From: Pohlia nutans | Lineage: Eukaryota; Streptophyta; Bryopsida; Bryales; Mniaceae | Assembly (NCBI GenBank): GCA_022496805.1 | Contig: CM040087.1 | Span: 29,846,253-29,910,252, forward strand | Reading direction: 5' to 3' | DNA length: 64,000 nt | Shown: positions 56,619 through 64,000 of the stretch, one piece after another | Layout of the letters: each line of letters begins with the position of its first letter | Position numbering within the stretch: position 1 is the stretch's first letter | Notes under the pieces: model-generated | Seen by the model: the letters and a program-made list of their open reading frames with translations, nothing else | Told to the model about the DNA's origin: nothing | The model's database searches: none | Made by a program: the position numbers and the translations under genes

Positions 56619-57969
56619 ACCAGATTCGCAGTCCAAAGAGCATAATTATATGTTTCCTCTTCTAACGTTGTTTTCTGTCTGTGTTATCAACCCCTTGCAA
56701 CAGCAAGAGCCTCAAATTTGGGTCTTACATTTTGTTTTATAGGTGATATGGGGACTTTCTTTTGTCCAGTATATCATTTAATTTTTGACCAGCACAAACA
56801 ATGTTCTTCACCAATTGTGGTGATATAAAATTTAGTCACATGTGAACTATATTTTTCACAATATGACCAATTGATTTTAGTCGTTTTCAAACAATGAATT
56901 CTTCAGAAGTTAACCCTTAAAGGACGTACTAAGTCCCACAGGGTTTTTGGTATTTTGGGAGAATTTTGTTCATAACTTCTATTGTGTTGAACCAAATGGG
57001 GGTTTTTAAATGCCAAACCATGCATATTTGAGGGAATTATGCTTCTTTAGAATAGGACCAATGCAAATTAAAAAGAGAATCATGCTTTTTTTTAAATGGA
57101 GTTTAAAAGAGATTTTGGATGTGGAAATCAGGAAAGCTAGGTCTTTTAAGAGTAAAAAATGGTCAAAAATGTTGCACTGTATGTCACTTCCACTCAAACA
57201 TACTATAATATAAGTCGTTGGCTGCTCAAAGATTAGTATTTAACCTCAAGAAGCCCAACGTTCAGTAGGTAACACTGCCAGTCAAAAATGCACTGAAGAA
57301 TAGGTAATCAGATGTACCCAGGCGTCTTCAATATCGTCTTCTTTAATATCACACCCTCACCCAGACGTCTTTAATATCACACTCTCTAATATCACATTTT
57401 TAGTTCTCTCACCAGACCCTAAGCAATGGACACACCACTTTAACTCATTGTCAAGCTTAAAACTTACTATTCCAACTGTCACACTATGTTATATCACAAT
57501 AAGTTGCATACAAGTTCATTATTACATACAAGTTTATTATTATGGAGTGTAATAAGTGTGAAAAAGTGTTCCAAATCAACTTGTTGACTATCACCACATT
57601 GATCACTTCTATAATATCATTTTTACATGCAACACTATATCACCACAACTTCATATTATGATGTGCATTTGAATAGAGTTAATTGAAAGCAGAAGAGGTG
57701 TTCAAGTGGAGTTTGCATCCTTATAATAACAATTTCGAACTAGCATTGTTCATGAATAGTCTCTTGGTTTGCTCTCTTAGACTTGAGAGATCTTGTAAGA
57801 ACTCTCTTCTAATATTGGAGAGGTCACTAGTTCCATTCCCTCATGCGGTGAACTTAAAATGAGTCTAAAGTGAGTATTGGGTGAGTTTCCACTTTGAGAC
57901 ACTCATTTCAAATAACTTTAATATTTGAATGAAATCTTTGATGTTATGTACACATTTTGTTGGAAAATG

Positions 57970-58085
57970 GTCACGTTGTAACGTTGGTAACGTGTAACAT
58001 GTAAAAGTGTAACGTTGGTTACCAAAGGAGTTGTGAGTGTATGGTGTAACGTTGGTTACCAAAGGTGTGACATAAAAGAATTGTG
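57970..58085. repeat. Short tandem repeat of GTAACGTTGGT-containing units
   Basis: GTGTAACGTTGGTTACCAAAGG occurs in two to three spaced copies of about 50 bp, with TTGTGAGTGTATGG between them. The core GTAACGTTGGTTAC is partly palindromic. Confidence 0.6.
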
Positions 58086-58090
58086 AGTGT

Positions 58091-58306
58091 ATGGGTGTAC
58101 AATCAGCCAGAATGTCAATTTCAACTGCTAATATAAAGAAAGTGATTTTACAAGTGGCCAAAGTTGAAGTCAATCACCTCTATCATCAATGCTTAACTCA
58201 TTTATACAAGGCAAGTTATGGCGTTTTGAATATTCTGAATCATTGTGTCACTGGTTTGACCTTGAAAACCAGAGACTTTAAAAAGGAATTTTTTTTGGGT
58301 TCATAA
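58091..58306 (+). pseudogene. Possible copia-type retrotransposon fragment (pre-integrase-like)
   Basis: A 71-codon ORF contains LYHQCLTHLYKAS followed by VLNILNHCVTGLTL, which faintly resembles the GAG-pre-integrase motif (LWHxRLGHL..GL). No integrase or reverse transcriptase flanks it. Low confidence; could be chance. Confidence 0.2.
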
Positions 58307-59576
58307 CACTACTAGTAAAGGCGTCGCTTCTCTCTCATTAGGTAGAGACACCTCATCATGACAATATAAGAGATGTGGTACCTTGGGAGTGCAAGCAACA
58401 TGGAATGAAATCATGAATGTTTTAGCAAACTTGAGAGGAAGTGCTAGGCCTTGCAATCATAATTTTTGGTAGCGTGAGCAATTTTACAGGAAATTTTGAA
58501 GCAAGGATGTTGTAGACACTTATTCTAAGCCTTAGACTTACCCAAAAGAAACAAAGGACCAACTAGGAAGCAACATTGAACTGGACCAATTCTAAAGCAA
58601 CAATTGGAAAGCTGTTGGTTGCTTTTAGATTTATAAGAGTTCATTTCTAGTTCAAAAGTAGTTCATTTTGGTTCAAAAGTAGCTGGCCACATTGGGTCAT
58701 TGGCAATTTTAGATGTTGCTACTTAAACAGTGTCAGAGTTCCTATCCTACGTGACGTATCGCATTCACCAAGTCTTGAGCGTCTGCGGAGTGAGTGCAAA
58801 GTGGCACCATTTGACTCACCTACATAGTGAAAAGCGTGTAATCTCCAAATATTCACGTATTAAATAACATGACGAATTAAGGTAACAACTTGATACCACC
58901 ATGTTTCCAATTGCACCCTCATGCTTTGGTGGTGCACATTCCAAACCAAAAAAGTCTATAATTGGTACATGAGGGCGGGATTGAAAACATGATGGTAATA
59001 GGGTTGTGTAAGAGAGGCAAACACAATTGCACAATAATGCTAGAGAAAAATTATTCCTTAATAGTAGCACCATAAAAAAAAAGAGACCCTTTCATATTCA
59101 AGAATGTTATGATTATAGTTTTAGATTTATATGATTGGTAAATAGGTATAACAGTTAATGATCATGATGACAGTTAATAACTTGATCGAGACAAAATGAG
59201 GACAACAAGATGGAAGCACTGTCTTTTACTGAAGGTTGTTGCAGTGCCCTTCACATTGCAAGTGCCTCTAAGGTGGAAGAACCTATTACCATCCAGTACC
59301 TATTAGTAATCTGAACATGTTTGAGAAGATACTAAGTGTGATTCTTAAGCACTCACTCGCACAGATTTTTGTAAGTCCGAGGTACATGCTACAATGAAGC
59401 ATTAGTTTTGCTGTTTCAGAGAGGATCAAAATTTTGTGACTAGCTGTGACTTGAAGCATGTTGCAAAGCATTCAAGACAGTGATACAGGAAACATCCTCC
59501 CTGCGGAAGCTTGAAAGCTCCAAGTATTATATATAACTGCTCGAAGAAACATTCAAGGCTCTCAAGAGGACAGGAT

Positions 59577-62500
59577 TCATTTGAAGCTTGAAGTTTGAGG
59601 CTCACCAGTGATCCGCTTGAGCTCCAGGAGAGAGGAAGCCAAAGTTTCCAGAGAATGCCGCAGATAGCTGCCATTCAACTCCGTCCCTTTCGTCTTCGCC
59701 AGCGTTCGGGCCACTTGCACGACGTTCCTGATTTCTCGAGCATTCAGCTCGAACGAGGCATAGTCCGTGTCCAAGAACTCTGCCAGGTCGGGAATGCGGA
59801 GAGGCTCCAGCAGGTTCTTCCAGATGATGCGCCGATCGCGCTCCAAGTGCTTGCCGTAATACAGAAACATGGAGATGCGGGAACAGAAAGCGTCGTCGAA
59901 GGCCACCACGCGGTTGGTGGTGAGGAACAGAACGCCCTTGTAATACTCCAAATTGCGCAGGAAAATTCCAGTCATGGCGTTCCGTTCCAGGTCCATGGTG
60001 CCACTGTCCCGCTTCTCCAGATACACGTCCGCCTCGTCCAACAGCAGAATGGCGCCCCACGACGCCGCCACGTCCAAAATCCTCACCAGCTTGGCCTCGA
60101 GAGCGGCAGGCGTGGTGCCGAGCTCCGACACGCTCAACGCCCACAGCGGCGCATGCAGCTTCTCGGAGATCGACTCCGCAGTGAACGTCTTGCCTGTCCC
60201 TGGCGGACCGTAACAAAGCAAAACGCAGCCCTCGCCTTTGCCCACAATCGGGTCCACGCGCTCATCTCTCAGGTCATCGCTCCGCTTGTATTCGTGCACC
60301 AAGCTGTAGATCGTCTCTTTCTTTCTGGCATCCATCACTAGAGCCTCGTAAGCAGATTCATTGAACACAACCTCCTCGAAGCCGTCGATGTTGAATGCCC
60401 CCCACTTCTTGGTCTGGAAGCAGAACCCATACACAATGGTTGGAGCAAACATGCGATCTTCCCTTGTGGAAATGTCGATCAGTTCCACTTCGTTGGTGCG
60501 AAGAATTTCGCTTGGTGGTGTCGCACTTCCCAGGGGGTAGTCTGGCTTCATTTTCGCAAAGCTTGCTAAGCCAATCATGACCCTCCCATTCACTGCGTCT
60601 TTCATACCTTGGCACCCATACTGGAGTCCCTTGTAGTGCATGAACCGGTTTCGTGTCCGCATAGACAGCTCACCAAACCATGCACCTTTCGCCAGGAATT
60701 TCTTCTCTGCTCCTTCAGGGTCGGTCTTAAACTGAAGAGGATGTGTCTCCAAGCTAGTGAAATGTCGGCCTCCAGAATACTGAGGTATGCCTCGTTGATT
60801 ATTGGAATCTGCTTTCCAAGTCTGGCAGTTATAATCCCAACTTTCAAGGGTAATGTAAAATGTACAGCACGGACCGTAGTCGACCTTTCGAGCAATGCCG
60901 CACAATTCTTCACCAGTGAGTGCACATCTGTACGCCACTCTTGTACCGGACGGAAAGAATGCCCAAAGCATGTCCCAGGATACAAAGCCTTCTTTCTTCA
61001 TGGCCTCGTACTTGTTTGAGACTTCTTCGCTTGTGGTATCCAAAAAATGCCAAAAGTATTTGAGATGGGCACTCAGCTGGTCCGCCTGCGCTCTTGGAAG
61101 AGTCGTGGAGAGTTCCTCAACAACCGAGTCCTGAGCCTCCCTCATTTCATTTCGGATGTGGAAGAACTCAGATGCGTAAATCTTCACCTTGTTGTTTCCC
61201 ATGAGATTGAACTTGTCAGGCAAGAATTTGCGGAACACTTGGATCAGATCTGACTCAGAGTAGAATCTGAAGTAATCCCGCTTTCTCCACATCTTGTCTT
61301 TCAGTCCGTAGATGAATTTGAAAGGTCGACCGTGTGACTTAGTTTCTTCAGCATGATCAAAGTCACGTTTCCTTACCATCGTCCTGTCATGCTCGTCTCT
61401 GTACTCTTCATATGCAAAACATTGTGGCTCTTCCGTCGTTGCACTGGACTCTTTTTCCTCCTCATACTTCTCCATCTTCTCATTCTTAGACTCCATCTTC
61501 CCATACTTAGACTCCATCTTCCCATACTTAGACTCCATCTTCCCATACTTAGACTCCATCTTCCCATACTTAGACTCCATCTTCCCGTGTTTTTTGCCGC
61601 GATCCATTTTCTTCTCTTGTGTTTTGCAATCACTACTTTCAAGAGAGTGAACTTCTGGCAACTTGGGAGCAATTCTGCTACTTGCAAGTTCTCGATCTTG
61701 TTTGAAGAAGAGTCTTTGAGTTCCAAAGTAAAGAGCCACCGTGGCAAGGCCAATTCGTTCCATGCAAGCTTCAATGGCATCCTCTGTGCTGTAAAATCCA
61801 CGGCATGCATTCAATTTGTCATTGGTCTGTACATTATGAAATTTGCTAGAAACTTGGAATTGAACGACCAACTTTTCATCAGCTACAATCTACATTAAAG
61901 CTCAAATACATCATAACTAAGGTTTCAAGAACAAGAGCGTACCGTTGAGGCAAGATCTGAGTGAGTGCCATAGCGAAGAGTGGTAGGATCCAAACAAAAG
62001 CAGGAGTAATGAAATGCCATCCATCCAAGGAGAATAGTTTTATGTATATCATGATCATATACATGACTCCAATCGTTGATGGTATCCCAACCCGCAAAAC
62101 TGCAAGGCAAGAACATCATGATTACAAAACATTCATGAGCCTGAAAATTCAATTTCATGTGTACCCCACTTGGTCATCTTGCTATCACGATGACTTTCAA
62201 CATAATATTGTTTGTGAAGTGAGTAGTCTTGTACCAATGGCCCTTTGTCCGGTGGGCACTGGCTCATTGTCAAGACGAACAGACACTTTATTCACGCCGG
62301 CCTCGAAAGAGGACCGGAGTTCATATCTATTATCTTGTTTGTCAAGAAGTTTCAAACTAGTTAAGTTCAACAAATTTATGTTGATGTCAGTACTAAACGC
62401 ATCAAGGTTATCCTGCATTTCACTTGGACGATAAAATTAGGGTAGTCTAACAGAGGTCCTTTCAAAAAATAAAAGCATTGACGGAATTACCTGTTCTTAG

Positions 62501-64000
62501 ATTGTCATCTTGTACGCTAGTTACAGAACTACGAACAATCACATTGTGATTGTCTATGCACATTGGCTTTGTGGCGTACACAGAGACTTCACTGAGGTTG
62601 TTGGATGGCAGTCGCATTATGGAAGTCCAAATCTGCAATCCTCCGACCTGTTCATTCATTTTTCCACGAAGCCATAGTTCATGAAACTATTCATTGTAAA
62701 GAGTTCTAATGAACTATATATATTCAGGTGTCAGAGCAATGAAGAAGCAATTCTCATTGAAATGATAAATTACAAACCCAGAGTATAAACCTGGGCAAAA
62801 GTAGTCTATCACACTGACAGTCACCTCTTCTTTCGTGAGCCTCTTCAAAGCGATGCACTTGTCGAAGGTTGCTGCCTTGATTTCTGCTCCCTCTAAGTTG
62901 AAGCCTTTTATTGTCAATTTCCCTGCAAAAATCAGATAATTATTCGCGCGCTCATGTTGACACGAACACAAATAATGCATTTGGTCGGCTACAAAGCAGA
63001 TCCTCTATTCATCCTGTTTGAATTCAATCAAAATGAATGCAAGAATGGAACAATACCAGCTGCATAAGCTGCGTGTACAATGGTAGGCACTTCATTAGCA
63101 TCATCTAGCTTCAGCATTTTCATTCCATCTGTACCAACAACGAAAACGACGTCATGAGCGAAATCTAGAACACTAAACAACAAAAACTAGGGCACCAACT
63201 AATTATCCTCTAATCAGTTTCATTTCTTCCACAGAATACCATTACACCTGGAAATTCCATAGCCATTTAGACTCTTTATTCCCTGTATTCACTATCAATT
63301 GCACAACTCTTGCAGAACTTTGGGTTTGCGTCACAATGGATCCGCCATGTACTACGTGACTGTAAGTGACTTTGCATCTTGATAAGTGAATGTCAATTTG
63401 ACATAATTATGGATGGTCTAATGAAAAATGTTTTGGCGATGAGCCTTACCAGCAGTATGAATGAAGAGGCGCCATCTACTGAGCTGCACAGTGAACTTCT
63501 CGTCTTTCATTGTGCCTTCAACTGCCAGATTGTGAAGCATTGACACACTTTGCGGATTAAGTTCCACCTTCGACTGCAACAGCGAAGACGGTCCAGGTTG
63601 CACTTTCACATCAATTGCATCTACCATTTCCGGCTTCTTCAGGACCTTCTGCTTCGCTCTCAAATCAGACACACTGACACTCACAGGGATTAGTAACGGA
63701 TGATCATTCTCCCCTTGTGAGGGATGAATGGACTCTCCGTGAACCTCCGATTGGGGTCCCTTCTCAGCCTCCAACCTCTCAATTCCATCCTTCCAAGCCT
63801 TCTCGGTGTCGATAGCTTCACTCAGGCCCACGTTCTGAGTGTTGTGGAGGCGACGCTTCAGTAGCTTGACACACTGTGACCATGTCCAAGCCACCACACA
63901 AACAAAGAGCAGCTGGCACAACCCACTCAGCACAGCATTGCTCGTTATGAACAAAAAGGCTTTGCTCCACATTTGCAGCCCCTCTGCCAGAACAGCCCGT
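59577..64000 (-). CDS. Membrane-associated AAA ATPase with fungal-type (DUF7025-like) architecture; 5' end may lie beyond the window
   Basis: Exons (minus): 63972 or further to 63450, 63128-63057, 62922-62791, about 62640/62647-62491, 62099-61943 and 61845-59577; phases agree, giving roughly 1,100 residues. The ORF stays open to the window edge upstream of ATG 63972. The N-terminus has a hydrophobic span (AFLFITSNAVLSGLCQLLF); exon 62099-61943 encodes two more (VMYMIMIYIKLF and FVWILPLFAMAL). The last exon has six or so KMESKYG heptads, a region with WDMLWAFFPSGT and FCFQTKKWGAFNIDGF like DUF7025, then the ATPase: Walker A GPPGTGKT (about 60193-60216), Walker B LLLDEAD, sensor LFLTTNR and an Arg-rich lid. 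I know this order mainly from fungal proteins. Exon 62647 acceptor and the 62791/62774 donor are ambiguous. Membrane insertion and substrate are inferred or unknown. Confidence 0.8.
61455..61592 (-). repeat. 21-bp coding minisatellite (KMESKYG heptads)
   Basis: CTTAGACTCCATCTTCCCATA repeats about five times with hardly any change and encodes a charged heptad in the AAA gene. Near-perfect copies imply recent expansion, so length polymorphism is likely. Confidence 0.88.
62222..62335 (+). mobile_element. Short retroposon with TATC tail, copy 4
   Basis: Lies in the intron between exons 62647-62491 and 62099-61943 of the AAA gene. CCAATGGCCCTTTGTCC, GACACTTTATTCACGCC, the CCTCGAAAGAGG stem and a short degraded TATC tail match the copies at 25026 and 52801. 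Confidence 0.68.

Larger units (their letters stand above)
55287..58810. other. Intergenic region with MITEs and short tandem repeats
   Basis: Holds the CACTA MITE 56446-56618, a lone TTAACCCTTAAAGGAC tip at about 56910, TATCACA-rich DNA (57350-57420), tandem GTAACGTTGGT units (57970-58085) and CACTA-family remnants at about 58312 (CACTACTAGTAAAGGCGTCG) and 58785-58845. No intact gene is seen. Confidence 0.4.

Noticed and set aside
60609..61019. Plus-strand ORFs opposite the AAA gene, also 59595-60341
   Set aside because: Shadows of a conserved coding exon on the other strand; no motifs.
61353..61898. Plus-strand 181-codon ORF with LHLPILR repeats
   Set aside because: Antisense shadow of the KMESKYG heptads in the AAA gene.
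62000..62158. Alternative frame of exon 62099-61943 (WDTINDWSHVYDHD...) instead of the membrane-span frame
   Set aside because: It joins the next exon only by an in-phase acceptor near 61886 but does not fit the phase of the preceding exon (ends phase 1 at 62491); the membrane-span frame fits both sides using the acceptor at 61846.

Overview
This is a stretch of plant nuclear DNA. Genes have introns with standard GT..AG borders, and several products belong to land-plant families: a lipid-transfer-like protein, a hevein/EG45-type secreted protein, a plant-type arabinose-5-phosphate isomerase and an auxin-induced-type aldo-keto reductase. The AT-rich intergenic DNA, low gene density and very heavy load of small DNA transposons would suit a bryophyte or lycophyte-like genome, but the species cannot be named from sequence alone. 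I saw no rRNA, tRNA, organellar or bacterial genes.

Layout. 65-2651 (+) is the 3' end of a ZFC3H1-like HAT/TPR gene. 5657-9434 (-) is a four-exon arabinose-5-phosphate isomerase whose introns are packed with repeats, including a tandem array that appears to copy the gene's own exon 1/intron 1 border. 12232-14258 (-) is a secreted lipid-transfer-like protein with a C-terminal membrane anchor. 15-25 kb and 34.8-45.4 kb are repeat fields. 25.6-34.8 kb is a nested transposon complex: long imperfect inverted repeats around a decayed hAT-like transposase that is split by a Tc1/mariner element with its own decayed transposase. 38889-39095 (+) is a 68-residue protein. 45878-48730 (+) is a five-exon aldo-keto reductase. 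53427-55286 (-) is a chitin-binding plus DPBB gene with a nonsense codon. 59577-64000 (-) is a multi-exon AAA ATPase with a fungal-type architecture and predicted membrane segments.

The most notable theme is several families of 0.3-1.1 kb elements ending in TTAA-CCC(T/C)TAAA... inverted repeats. Two cases of one copy inserted inside another, compared with uninterrupted copies, show that TTAA is duplicated on insertion. This is the piggyBac signature, which is unexpected in a plant. CACTA-type, Tc1/mariner-type and foldback MITEs and a short retroposon family with TATC tails are interspersed, many inside introns. The host genes look functionally unrelated to one another; their common feature is intron colonisation by MITEs.
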